A stretch of 64,000 bases of DNA, from NCBI GenBank assembly GCA_029204225.1, contig MU832086.1:1-64000 (forward strand), given 5' to 3'. Every line of letters begins with the position of its first letter. The stretch's first letter is position 1. Source of the stretch: Diphasiastrum complanatum. Lineage: Eukaryota > Streptophyta > Lycopodiopsida > Lycopodiales > Lycopodiaceae. Below, piece by piece: positions 23,086-33,345 of the stretch. The position numbers were made by a program, and so were the translations under genes. Under the pieces are notes generated by a model. That model was given only the letters and a program-made list of their open reading frames with translations, did no database searches and was not told where the DNA came from.

Positions 23086-24238
23086 ATGGAATCTATTGGA
23101 GCATACCTTCTAGAAGCTAGTGAGAGATTAAACTCTACTAATTATGAGATTTGGAAGGTTAGGATGGAATCACTCATGGTGCTCCAAGAACTTTATGAGT
23201 TTCTGATTGATGATGAAGATGAACCTTTAGGTGCACATGAGTTAGCTAAATACAAGAGGAGATCTAGGCTTGCTTCATTGTATGAAGATGAATGTAAGCA
23301 ATGATTTGTTGAGAGAAGTATGAACTTGTACTAGTGCTAAAGAGGCTTGGGAGTCTTTAAAGTCAATTAATGAATCTAGTAACACTTTAAGCTTTCTTAT
23401 GCTTAGAAATCAGATTTTGCAAAGCATGAGAAGAAGTGAGGAGAGTGCACAAGAATATGTGCTAAGAATCAAATCTCTAAATAGGGAGTTGGCTTCCATT
23501 GGAGAGAAGATTCAAGATGGAGAGCTTGTACAAATTGTCCTCAATGGTCTAGGAAGTAGCTTTACAAATTTGTTCCAAATCTTTCCAATCCAAGACACTT
23601 TGCCCACTATAGAAAAGTTTCATAGTGTATTAGTGGCTAAAGAGTGTAGGATGATGCACTCCAATGCAATAATGAACTCAATGTCTTTGCAGGATGGTAA
23701 TGAGAAATCCAATTTCTCATTCAAAGACAAGAAGAATACCAATGGAAAGAAGAAGCACTTCAAGGAGACCAAGGAAGAGGATGATGCCTCAAGCTCAAAG
23801 GGCAAGATCAAGGACAAGTCCAAGTTCAAATGTTTTTTCTGTGGAAAGAAAGGACATTTTGCATCAGAATGTCTCAAGAAGAAGAAGGCACAAGAGAGCA
23901 AACAAAGCAACATTGCACATCAGGACGAGGAGGAGGATGAAGAAGAATCATCCTTGATGGTTTCAAACAAACCTCCATCATCCAAGAGCAACACCAATGA
24001 TTCTTGGTGGATTGATAGTGGGGCTAGCTCTCACATGACATATCAAAAGGACATTTTCTCCACTTTACTTTTTTACAATGATGTACATAGATCTATCTAT
24101 ACTACAAGTAGTCAAGAATGTAAGATAAGTGGAATAGGAACCATTCCATTGTATGTTGGATCATCCAAAAGGATGAATCTTGAGAATGTTTTTTATGTTC
24201 CTGAGTTTGTTCCATCCTTAGAACTGATGAATGTATAG
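23086..24238 (+). pseudogene. Element C Gag, zinc knuckle and protease
   Basis: The start is the ATG at 23086 (MESIGAYLLEASERLNS), matching MATSIGVMLEANDRL of element A; an upstream ATG at 23005 only adds leader. Copia Gag features follow (YEIWKVRMES). A frameshift near 23300-23400 is followed by the rest of the capsid. A complete zinc knuckle, CFFCGKKGHFASEC, and the protease site WWIDSGASSHMT complete it. The frame ends at a stop after FVPSLELMNV, where the family's NLLSV motif should be. Confidence 0.85.
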
Positions 24239-24240
24239 CT

Positions 24241-24728
24241 AAAGGCTTTAAACAAGGTAGATTGTTTAAGCTTGATGCTAATATTGCAGTGGAGAGTGTG
24301 AATTTGGCAAAGGTGGAGATCACAAAGGTGGAGCTATGGCACAAAAGGTTGGGCCACCCCAACTTCAAAGCCATGGAAACTATGTGCGCAAAGGAGCTTG
24401 CACTCAGCCTCCCCAAGCATTTGTCAAAGTGTGGGAAGATATGTGAAGCATGTAGCCTCTCAAAGGCTCACAAACTACCCTTCTCAAGATCTACATATAG
24501 ATCGAGCACTCCTCTTGAAATCATCCATTTGTATGTTCATAGATGAGAAGCTCAATCTCAAGGATCTCAAAGTTTTGGATCCACTTGCAATCCTTGGATA
24601 CAAGGAAGAAGGATGATACAACCTCCATCAAAGGCATCTTTGTGGGATATGGTGAGAATAACAAAGGCTATATAGTCTTCAATCCCATCACTAACAAGGT
24701 AATAGTGAGTGTGGATCATCACTTTTAG
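24241..24728 (+). pseudogene. Element C integrase remnant without catalytic core
   Basis: The HHCC zinc region is present (WHKRLGHPNFK, CEACSLSKAHKLP). It then runs within a few residues into the C-terminal module (LDPLAILGYKEEG, GIFVGYGENNKGY). The whole DDE catalytic core between them is missing. The frame stops at 24728, where the unrelated G-rich segment begins. Confidence 0.8.
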
Positions 24729-26130
24729 GGAAGAACAGAAGTGTGGATGGGTGGGGGGATGAGCTGTTCGAAGGAGGGAATGACGGGAGGCATGGGGAAC
24801 TGGAGTGTTGTGTCGAGGATGGAGGGAGAGGTGAGGGGTGAAAAGTTGATGATATTCATGAAGGCCAAGGTCCCAGGAGACAGTTGAGAGTCTTGAGGAT
24901 CAATTGGGGGGGGGGGGGGGGGGGGGGGGGTGGAAACAGAGGAATCAAGGGAGAAAGGGGGATGGAGGAAGCAGAAGGGGTGGGTGTGGCAAGGATGGTA
25001 GTGGAAGAGGGAGGGACTGGGACAATAGGGATAGGAGTTGGTGCAATAGTGGTGGTAGGGGTGGATGCAGAAGATGTTGGGGCAAGAAGGGGTGGTGTGG
25101 TACAACGGCGTGTGCTGCTTGAAGGGGGATCGACAGAGAAAGAGGTAGCGTCACGCATACGTTTGTTGGATGGGGAGTTTGATGGAAGGTGGGAGGTCAA
25201 CGACTAGTGGAGGGAATGGCTGTGGTCAAAACTTGGGAACGATGGAAGCCTCAAACCTTCTGTTCAAGGAGGGAAGTGGGCCTACTTTGAATTTCTCGTG
25301 TGCATTGGGCTTAGAAAGAATGAAGGTGTGCCAATCATAGGGCACAACCTTATTGGAGGGAAAATCCTTGTGGGATGCCACAAGTTTATGGAGAAGGAGG
25401 GATTGAATGCAATTTTTTCACAAAATTTCAATGGCTAAGAAATTACGCAGGAGGTGGGTGGCGGCTTGGATGAATGGATCAGTGATTATTTCGATTTGTA
25501 CCCGTCATTTGTATGAAGTAGGGGCATTGAGGAGTCCAAAACGGGAGCAATGGCTTTAGGGACACATCGGTGAGAAGGTTTGGGTCTATCATCGAAAAGG
25601 ATTCCGATGGTAGCCAAAAATTCTTGGTTCACATGCACTCGATGTGTGGTACCATGGTATTGGATATAGAATCTGGATTTATCTCATTCCAGGTCCCAAA
25701 GGCCAAGATGACAAAATCAAGGTAGAGGGCATAGGTGAAAAGCATTGGGTAAATGCTCGTTGCTTCTAGAAGAGGTTGGGCGGTCTGGATTCAGATTGCG
25801 ATACGTGAGTCAGTGGGTAGGTTGTAGATTTGGGTAGAGGCAGGGAGTTTGTGCCGAGCAAGGTTGGTGGAAGATGCCATGTTGATAGGGAAGATCAGGT
25901 AAGGTTTGGTGGAAGGAGAGGCATCAAGGGGCATAAACAGTGGGGAATGGAAGAAAAACTAGTAAAAATGGAAAAAACGGTGAAAAACTGGAGGATAGTG
26001 GTGAGATAGATGGTAAGGAGGTTGGATATGGTGGTAGAAAGTGGTAAGGAGGCTATGTGCAAGTTTTGGGAGCGTTAGAAGATAGTTGAAAATTTTGAGA
26101 AAAATCCGGCAAAGGCTTCGCTAGGCAAAG
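24729..26130 (-). other. 1.4-kb segment with poly-G tract and minus-strand coding relic
   Basis: This stretch splits element C between the integrase C-terminus and the linker and has a different, G-rich plus-strand composition. On the minus strand it reads as a degenerate protein beginning MASSTNLARHKLPA near 25880. It continues with stops into a Ser/Thr/Pro-rich stretch (25200-24725) with a proline run encoded by the poly-G tract. I do not recognise the family; an inserted element or captured gene fragment are both possible. Confidence 0.45.
24906..24930 (+). repeat. Poly-G run of 25
   Basis: An uninterrupted run of 25 G, prone to slippage and G-quadruplex formation. On the minus strand it encodes a run of eight or nine prolines in either open frame. 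Confidence 0.95.
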
Positions 26131-26580
26131 TGACAAATGACTCAAATTTCCTTCTTATTTGAAAGGAAAAATAGAGTGCATATTAGGAAAAGTGCACTTT
26201 TCAATGTTCAATTTCATAAATTTTGCAAGGAACTTCTTCATGATTTTCTTACAACCCAAAGAAGTCGACGAGAGTTCAGAAGTTGTTTTGGCTGTCTTGC
26301 AAGGGTTCTGAAGGTCATGCAAGAGTTTGACACTCGTAGGGAGCTAACTCTTGCCCAATTTGTTTTTTTTGTCATATTCTTAAGATCCAATCTTATATCC
26401 AGGTCAATTTCACTGTTCTGAATTCCATTTATGCTACCTATGAAGGTTGGTAAGCTGATCTTGATGTGCAAAGGTTCTGAATTTTTTGCTTGTCTGAACT
26501 CTCACAGAGGCTCTTTTTGGACTGTTCCTTCACAATATTTCCATCAAAAGGAGCACCATGAAGAGGATCTTAAGGAGTCA

Positions 26581-26706
26581 TCTCAAGGTTCAAATGTGCC
26601 AAGGATTGAGGAGGAGAATCATTCTCAAGGTTCGAGTGTGCCAAGAATTGAGGATGAGAATCCTTCTCAAGGTTCAAGTGTGCCAAGGATTGAGGAGGAG
26701 AGACCT
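26581..26706 (+). repeat. Three in-frame 42-bp repeats (14 residues each)
   Basis: Units at 26581-26622, 26623-26664 and 26665-26706 encode variants of SQGSSVPRIEEENP. They sit in the integrase-RT linker of element C, just before PKRNSRN, the equivalent of the usual copia RRSSR linker. Confidence 0.9.
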
Positions 26707-26756
26707 TCTCAAATTGTGATTCCAAAAAGAAACTCAAGAAATATGGTTGAGTCTAT

Positions 26757-27461
26757 GTGCTCACATTTCAAGGGAAAGAGGAGCATATCTCATGTGGTAT
26801 ACATCTCATACTTACTTCTCTTATGTCATTTGATAAATCAATTTGCTTTAGTGAGATCATTGCATCTCAAAATTGGAGTAAAGCCATACTAGTTGAGTAT
26901 GAAGTCTCTCTTGAGAACATAGATGATGTTCTTAAAAGGTTGAAATTGATTTTAAATCAATTAGAAAGCAAATGGTTATTTCATCAAATGTATGCTCTTA
27001 AGTCATGTAAGAGCAAAAGTGATTTGTTCACTCATAGTTTGAAAATTTGTATTGAGGCAAATTGTAAACTCTTTATGAGAGTAAGTGAATCATCTTTTGA
27101 AGACACTTATCTCCATAATGAAGTATTTAGCCTCATTGGATCTGAGATTAGCATGGTAAACAAGCATAAAGATATGATGCAAACACTTTGTTATTATAGC
27201 ATGCATAGTCTTGCCAATTTGGATGAGTCTAATTCTCTAGATCGTGGTAACATGATGTTAGATCTTTTTTATCCTAATAAATCAAGAAGAAATCTTTATT
27301 TTCTCATGAAGGAGCATGCACATGAAGAAGGAGCAAGCCTCAAGGTCAAGCATCTACATAAAAATTGGAAGGAATCAATTTTGGAGGTGCTAGGATGGTG
27401 CAAAGCTCTCAAGCTCATCAAAGATGTCAACATCAAAGAAGCACTATCATGGATATGGTGA
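26757..27461 (+). CDS. Unknown ORF in the RT position of element C
   Basis: A 234-residue frame. Its first 60 or so residues match the copia RT lead-in (LTSLMSFDKSI, SEIIASQNWSKAILVEYE) shared with element A's EEEWIQAMDLEYRSLMKS. After about residue 56 the RT palm is absent. The remaining 175 residues are unfamiliar: Lys- and Leu-rich, with MRVSESSFEDTYLHNEVFSL. A related stretch occurs in element D (MRISEASKVDTYIHKQVVSL). The linker frame upstream (26431-26892) overlaps in another phase, so one frameshift lies near 26810. Function unknown. Confidence 0.6.
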   Translation: MLTFQGKEEHISCGIHLILTSLMSFDKSICFSEIIASQNWSKAILVEYEVSLENIDDVLKRLKLILNQLESKWLFHQMYALKSCKSKSDLFTHSLKICIEANCKLFMRVSESSFEDTYLHNEVFSLIGSEISMVNKHKDMMQTLCYYSMHSLANLDESNSLDRGNMMLDLFYPNKSRRNLYFLMKEHAHEEGASLKVKHLHKNWKESILEVLGWCKALKLIKDVNIKEALSWIW

Positions 27462-27597
27462 TTTCAGATCAACATCAAGCTCATTGGCTGATATTCACAC
27501 CTTTTGAACCAGCAAAGACCAATTCAGCCCATGGAGTCAAGTTCAAGATCATCATGTTTTCCATCAAACTAGATTTTTTAGGAAGAGTGTGAAAAAT

Positions 27598-27883
27598 GCA
27601 AAAATAAGCTTGGTAGAGGCCAAAAATCTTGTATATAGATAAACACACATGTGTAGAGCCTGTTCCCACATGTGAAACTAGTGTACTTGTCATGTACCAT
27701 AATCATATATGTTGTACATATGATTTAATTCAAGTTCTAGTGGCTAAAATGGCCAAAAACTAGTTTTCTAGACATATGACACATGGCATCAATCTATTGA
27801 TTGCATGAGCCAAATATTTTGAATAGGTGTCACATCCCATGTGTAGAGGACAGCTCACACGTGTGGAATAAGCTGAAGTAGGC
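27598..27883 (+). repeat. Truncated 3' LTR of element C
   Basis: It starts TGTGAAAAATGC after the purine tract GGAAGAG. Positions 27677-27883 match the reverse complement of 63794-64000 (LTR of element D) with one mismatch in 207 bases by eye. It ends where the RT fragment of element F begins. Confidence 0.85.
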
Positions 27884-27886
27884 TAC

Positions 27887-29091
27887 ATGATCCAGCCCGA
27901 AGGATACGTTCTGGAAGGTATGAAGAATCATGTTTGTAAACTCCACAAAGTACTTTACGGCTTGAAACAGTCTACCAGAGCTTGGTTTCAGAGGCTCAAC
28001 ACATTCCTCATCGAACAAGGATTCAAACCAAGCACTGCTGATTGCAACGTCTATTCCAAGTCAGTGCAACAATCCTTCATTATCATCACCTTATATGTGG
28101 ATGATACATTGCTCTTCAGCAACAATACCAATTTGGTCAAGGATTCTAAGCAGATGCTATTTTCAAAGTTCGACATGACTGATCTGGACGAAGCTCACTT
28201 CTATATGGGCATTCAGATCCACAGAGACAGAGCGAGACGACTAATTTACATCACTCAACAAAGGTATCTTCACAATGTTCTTAACAAATACAATCTAATG
28301 AATTGTAAATTAGCTCACTCACCGATGGATCCAAGCCTGCATTTGTCAAAGGACCAATGTCCTCAAACCAAGCAGAAAGAAGAACAGATGGGAGAGTATC
28401 CTTATCGATCTATACTTGGATCTCTCTTGTATGCAATGGTCTATACAAGACCATATATCTCTTTTGTAGTAAGCTCACTCAGCCAATATACGACAAATTC
28501 TAGCATTACCCATTGGAAGGCTCTCATAAGAGTCATGAGGTATATTCGAGCTACCATGGACTAGTGCATCTGCTATGGAGATGTCAGCAACGACAATCAT
28601 CATCAGCTCAGTGGATATTCTGATGCAAGCTGGAGAGGAGATGTAGACAATCGTAAGTCCACATCTGGATTTATATTCTTCTTCAACGGCGGTCTTATCT
28701 CATGGAACAATCATAAGCAAACCTCTATCACACTTTCTTCTATAGAAGCAGAATCCATTGCTGTTTCTCAATCTATTAAGAAAGTGTTTTGATTGAGACA
28801 TTTATTGTCGGACATTAATTGTATCAGTACAACCCCACGATTTTATTCTATGATCATCATAGTGCTATTGCCTTATTGGCCGACCCTAGATTTCACTCTC
28901 GGAGTAAGCACATTGAAATCAGATATCACTACATCAGGGGGAAAGTTCTCAACAAGGAGGTGAGCTTAACGTACTGCAGAACGCAGGACATGGTTGCAGA
29001 CATATTCACGAAGGCATTAAGTGTTAATGCACACAACAAGTTTTGTGCATTACTTAGTCTGAAGATCAAGGCATTCACGAATCCAGATTAA
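27887..29091 (+). pseudogene. Element F RT (C-terminal part) and RNase H
   Basis: The first frame (27887-28564) has YGLKQSTRAWFQRL, the catalytic YVDDTLLFSNN, and SPMDPSLHLSKDQ. It ends at a TAG just after RATMD. RNase H follows with SDASWRGD and SRSKHIEIRYHYIRG, with a TGA near 28791, and a final frame reaches the polypurine tract. It is better preserved than element E over the same stretch. Confidence 0.85.
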
Positions 29092-29098
29092 GGGGGGG

Positions 29099-30324
29099 TG
29101 TTGGATTTATCTCCTTTACTCTCCTAAATCCTATTTTAATCTGCCTCCATTCATGCTGTATTTTTTACTCATGTTGTCGCACAGTCTGCATATTTACATG
29201 TAAAATAAGACAAGTGGAAAACTCGACTGTCTACATAAATACAAGTAAATTTCCACAGGCGAAAAAGGCGAAAAACGCGACACTCGGTTTTTACACATGA
29301 TTTGTGATAGGCGAAAAAGACGACATTGCCTTACAAAATGTCGAAGGTGCCCTAGGAAAAGCGAAGACACCCTGTAAATCAAATCCTAAGGCATTTTGTC
29401 AGAGTGTCACATTTTTCACATCTTCACCAACATTCATTTCAGCAAAGGCTGACGTCGTGGCCTTCTCATGCTCGTCCCATGCAACTATGCTAATAGATTT
29501 GACAACGACAGTAGCCACCCACGATCTCCTACAGACAACACATCCACTTTGTACTTTCTTTATCTGCACACTTGTAAAATTGTGTATATATATTGAATAC
29601 CATTTGCGTATTATGATATGAGAGAGAAACAAGCAACGAGCATAATAGCATTAAAAGCTTATCAGAGATAGACGAAGTAGATGCCCTCACGCATTGATTC
29701 TTTTGTATTGTTAGTAATAGGTTTATTCTTTTTTACAGATTGGATTAGCTTTGTAGAGCACGCAGTTTCATCTGCTATTGTCTTGTGCTCAACAACATTA
29801 TTGACATGTATATTTTGCTACACTTAATCTGGTAACAGCTCTGTCTTGTTCTGTATTCAAATTTGTGTCAATATTGCTATGCTTTTTTACATTCTGTCTG
29901 ACTCTCTTATTGCTCAATCTGGTAATCTGTTCTTAGCGAATTATTATTAGTCTAGCTGTTGGCAACTAATATTTAGTCTTGCCTTTTGCGACTGATTATC
30001 GATCGAGCTCAGTCTAGCTCTTTGTGAATCATTCGGGAGTAATAATTTGTCTAGCTATTCACGACAAATTATCCTTCTGATGTTTTGTTGCTTAATATTT
30101 GGCTACATAATCAAATCGACCGTAATTTCTATCACTAATGTTCTGTTCGTTTCTGATAGGCGTAGTCATGCTTAGGAAAAGAGTAATATAGCTCATTCCA
30201 CTACGCACGAATACTTTTTGTTCGAGTTCATTTCTCATTCGAGTTTTGAGTTCGCTTCTTTTTGTGTTCGTTTCTTTTTGAGCTATTTTAGTTTCTCACA
30301 CTCACACACCCTCTTTCTCCAACA
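29099..30324 (+). repeat. 3' LTR of element F (1226 bp)
   Basis: It begins TGTTGGATTTATC after a run of seven G and ends TTTCTCCAACA; the TGTTGGA/TCCAACA ends are perfect inverted repeats. It is about 300 bp longer than the LTR of element E because of segments near 29200 and 29750-29930. Confidence 0.85.
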
Positions 30325-31119
30325 TCTTCAACGTTGTCGTTGAGAAATGTTGTCTTGACATCCATTTGGTGCATTTTGGGGTCTTTTGTGGCTACTAACA
30401 CAATCAGAGTCCTGATTAACTACATCTTGACGACAGGATTGAAAATTTCTTGATAATCCACTCGTTGGGCTTGAGTGAATCCTTTAGCCACCAGTTGTGC
30501 TTTCCATTTAGCAATGGAACCATCAAAGTTGATCTTCTTCTTGAAGATCCACTTGTTGTCGATAACTCTCTTGTGAGTGGGGAAGTTGACCAGTGTCCAG
30601 GTCTGGTTCGTCAAAAGTGAGTTGTACTCACTTTCCATAGCTTCATGCCACTTCATAGCATCCTTGGAATTAGTTGCTTCAGCTAAGCTCTCTGGTTCTT
30701 CTGATGAAGTCCAAAATGATTGAGGTGTATACCTCTCAGGAAGTATCCGAGTCTGTGAGGATCTGTGGACGTTTTGTTTGACCAAGATGCGATGATGCTT
30801 CTTCTTGAGTTTCTCCAGATTTGCTTGAGTTGGCTTGGTCTGGTCTGATAACAGGTTTTGTCGACTGCTCAACTTCTGTAGCTGTAGCTGCAAGTTCTGT
30901 AGAAGAAACATCAACGTTGGAAGAATCTATGCTATGTAAAATAAGATGAAATGACATAGCATCATTTATCGATGGTTTTTTGAAATCATAGTATGTATGT
31001 TCTTGAAATATTACATCCCTAGAGACAAATACTACATTGGTGGATGGATCATAAATTTTATAAGCTTTATGTTCATCATGATAGCCAATGAAAATACATT
31101 TATTTGTCCTATGATCCAA
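30325..31119 (-). pseudogene. Element B integrase C-terminus, linker and RT N-terminus
   Basis: It shows KCIFIGYHDEHKAYKIYDP (integrase C-terminal module), a variable linker, ERYTPQSFW, then MKWHEAMESEYNSLLTNQTW and WIFKKKINFDGS of the RT. A stop after NPVVKM is followed by motif A, MDVKTTFLN. The RT is cut before its YVDD box. Frameshifts occur near 30750-30910 and a stop near 30420. Confidence 0.85.
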
Positions 31120-31199
31120 TTTCTTCCTAAGCTATTTAGGAATGTGAACAAAACATATACAACCAAAGATTTTTAAATGGCTGACACTAGGCTTGTGCC

Positions 31200-31740
31200 C
31201 ATGCCAAACTTCATGAGGAGTTTTGCTGTTGACGGCTTTGGTGCTGGATCAGTTCTGCACGTAACAGGCTATGGCAGTAGCTTCGAACCAGAACTTCGCA
31301 GGTAGGTGTGCCTGATGTAGCATGGATCTGGCTGAGTTGAGAAGAGTTCGATTCTTCCTTTCTGCAATCTCGTTATGTTGAGGTGAATAGGAAGTGGTCA
31401 ACTGTCTTCTAATACCATGTTTAGCCATGTAGTCGGACATCTCATTAGAGGCATTCGCCGCCACCGTCAGTTCGGAGTGCTTTCACTTTAGTAGACGTTT
31501 GTGTCTCAGCCATGGCCTTGAATCTCTTGAAGCATTCAAAGGTTTCAGATTTGTGCTTAATGAACATGACTATATTCCTAGAATAATCATCTATGAAAGT
31601 GATAAAATAGATTGCATCTCCTAAGGACGGAGTTGGCATCGGACCACAAAGATCGTTATGTACAAGATCCAATACATGCTTTGTTTTGATGGAATGTGAT
31701 TTGGGAAACTTGTTTCTAGAGTGTTTGATCATAAACGCAT
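31200..31740 (-). pseudogene. Element B integrase catalytic core
   Basis: The full copia DDE layout is recognisable: HNDLCGPMPTPSLG (first D), FIDDYSRNIVMF, RTDGGGE (second D), then after a frame break YSPQHNEIAERKNRTLLN (catalytic E), and FWFEATAIACYVQN. Unlike elements A and C the core is present, which shows what those two lack. Confidence 0.85.
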
Positions 31741-31834
31741 GATTTACAAAAGAAAGATTTTCTATCTAATGAAGAAGAGAAATACAATCCATCAACTAAG
31801 TTATTACAATGCATATAGAAAAGTGATCTTGTAT

Positions 31835-32790
31835 TCACGTGTCCAAATCGACTATGCCACAGAATAGCATTACCTTTACAATTTCATTAGATATACTAGC
31901 TAATACAACTGAACTAGAGAGTACATAAAGATTTCCAACTCTAGTGCATGTAGTCAGAGTAGTATCTTCCTCGAATATTGTACACTGCTCAGATGAGAAA
32001 GTAACAGTGTAGCCCTCATCAATTATCTTAGAGACTGATAACAGGTTCTTTGATAGTTGAGGAACGTCAAGGACGTTGGGAACACAAATAGATAGATCGT
32101 TGTTGAATGTGATCTTCACTCTTCTTTTGCCTTCCATGTGTATGGTGCTTGAATCTCAATTCATTGCTATAAGCTGCATACTCGGTAAACCATTCCTTGC
32201 GAGAGGTCATGTGTTGGGTAGCACCGTTGTCCAGGTACCAGCTATCACAGTCTTCGTTGCTGTTGTTGTAAGCCATTAGTAAATGTGTATCTTGCTCCTA
32301 AAATTCCGCCGTGTTGGAGAAGTCTGGCTGTTGCTGTTGTTGCTTCTTTGTCTCGTTGTAGATCCAGATACGACACTCCTTGATGTCGTGATTGGCTCTC
32401 TTGCAATATCTGCGGAAAAGCTTCTTCCGTGATCCACTATTCTCACTTTGAGTATGAGGCTTTTGTTGTTGTTGTTGCACTTGATTATTGCCCTTGGAGT
32501 AGTCTTTCTTCTTGGTGTATAGAGCCATGGATTTGTCTTTGATAGACAGGCTGCTAGTTTTTCTTCGTATTTTTTTTTGAAGTAGGTGACCAATCACCGT
32601 TTGAAGAGTGAGGTCAGGTTGTGTGGAGATCATCACCACAAAGTGCTCATATGACTTTGGAAGAGCAGAAAACAAGGTCATAACGGCATCATCATCTTGA
32701 ATGGAACATCCTCTGATATCTTCACCAAATCATTGGGAAAGACTTGTTCATGAAGCATACGACGTCACTTGGAGTGTTATCAAAGTCCAT
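31835..32790 (-). pseudogene. Element B Gag end, zinc knuckle and protease
   Basis: Frames contain LFSALPKSYEHFVVM (Gag), a degenerate knuckle RRYCKRANHDIKEC with its first cysteine lost, the protease site WYLDNGATQHMT (Asn in place of Ser), and LSKNLLSVSKIIDEG. Phase changes separate them. The start of Gag is missing at the right junction. Confidence 0.8.
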
Positions 32791-33345
32791 GCTAAAACTA
32801 GTTGAAGAGGGAGTGTGAAAGATTCAACTAGTTTAGTCATATTTGCTACATTTCTAAATTTGACAAATTGAGGCCAATTTCATATCAAACTTAGAGTTTG
32901 ACTTTTCAAAGTTATATTAGTCTAAATTGCATTTGAATAAACAACTTTTTGAAAGTGTGAAAAAGTTAGAAGTCGAGTTTGAGTAGATTCAAATTTAAAT
33001 GTTGGATGCATTGAATCTAGACCCGAAAATAGTAGAGTTTACATTTTGGAGGGAAAGCCAAGTGGCCAAATAGGGTTTGGACCTGTTATAAAAGGATGTA
33101 ACTCGTGGGAGACATATCTTCTCTCTTCTCTATCTCATTTCATGCTTATACATGGTTTTCTTGGGTTCTACTATCCATTGGTGCACTATACTTGTGATTG
33201 CTTGCAATTCTATGTGTAGAATGATCTATATTTGTTATTTTTGGATCCACGTGTGTGAAATACAGTATCTTGTTGGTTTTGTACGAACAACAACAATACT
33301 TTTTCATTTCATTCGAGTTTGATCAAGTTCTCATTCTATGGAATT
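32791..33345 (+). repeat. A-family 3' end: polypurine tract and truncated LTR
   Basis: GAAGAGGGAG followed by TGTGAAAGATTCAACTAG at 32814 is the 3' end of an A-family element on the plus strand. Similarity to the reverse complement of 3654-4303 continues (GGACCTGnTATAAAAGGATG near 33080, the CACGTGTG palindrome near 33248) and fades near 33345. Upstream coding of this copy is gone. Confidence 0.75.

Larger units (their letters stand above)
21846..27883 (+). mobile_element. Element C: RT-less Ty1/copia element with an unknown 3' ORF
   Basis: In order: a 5' LTR (21846-22468), a primer-binding site, a leader, gag with zinc knuckle, protease, pre-integrase zinc region and a fused integrase C-terminus without the DDE core. 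Then come an extra 1.4-kb segment (about 24729-26130), an in-frame repeat linker, the RT lead-in and an unrecognised ORF. A purine tract (GGAAGAG) leads into a 3' LTR cut off at 27883. RT and RNase H are absent. The two LTRs share only the termini convincingly, so the structure may be composite. Confidence 0.7.
27884..30324 (+). mobile_element. Element F: 3' half of an E-family copia element
   Basis: It starts abruptly inside the RT (YMIQPEGY) and runs through RNase H and a polypurine tract to a full LTR ending TCTCCAACA at 30324. It is closely similar to 18083-20179. Its left edge cuts into the LTR of element C and its right edge abuts element B's RT on the other strand. Confidence 0.85.
30325..32790 (-). 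mobile_element. Element B: 5' half of a copia retrotransposon (gag to RT motif A)
   Basis: Read on the minus strand it runs from mid-Gag (32790) through zinc knuckle, protease, integrase and linker into the RT, stopping at QMDVKTTFLN...NVEE at 30325. Both LTRs are missing. The left edge is exactly the LTR end of element F. The right edge meets the end of an A-family element (32791-33345). The RT N-terminus is only moderately similar to element E, so it is a separate lineage. Confidence 0.85.

Noticed and set aside
24725-25200. Proline-rich minus-strand ORFs as a host gene
   Set aside because: Two overlapping frames are both open only because of low-complexity sequence and the poly-G run; the upstream minus-strand relic has many stops.
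24884-25207. Glycine-rich plus-strand ORF
   Set aside because: A product of the poly-G run and G-rich composition, with no family motif.
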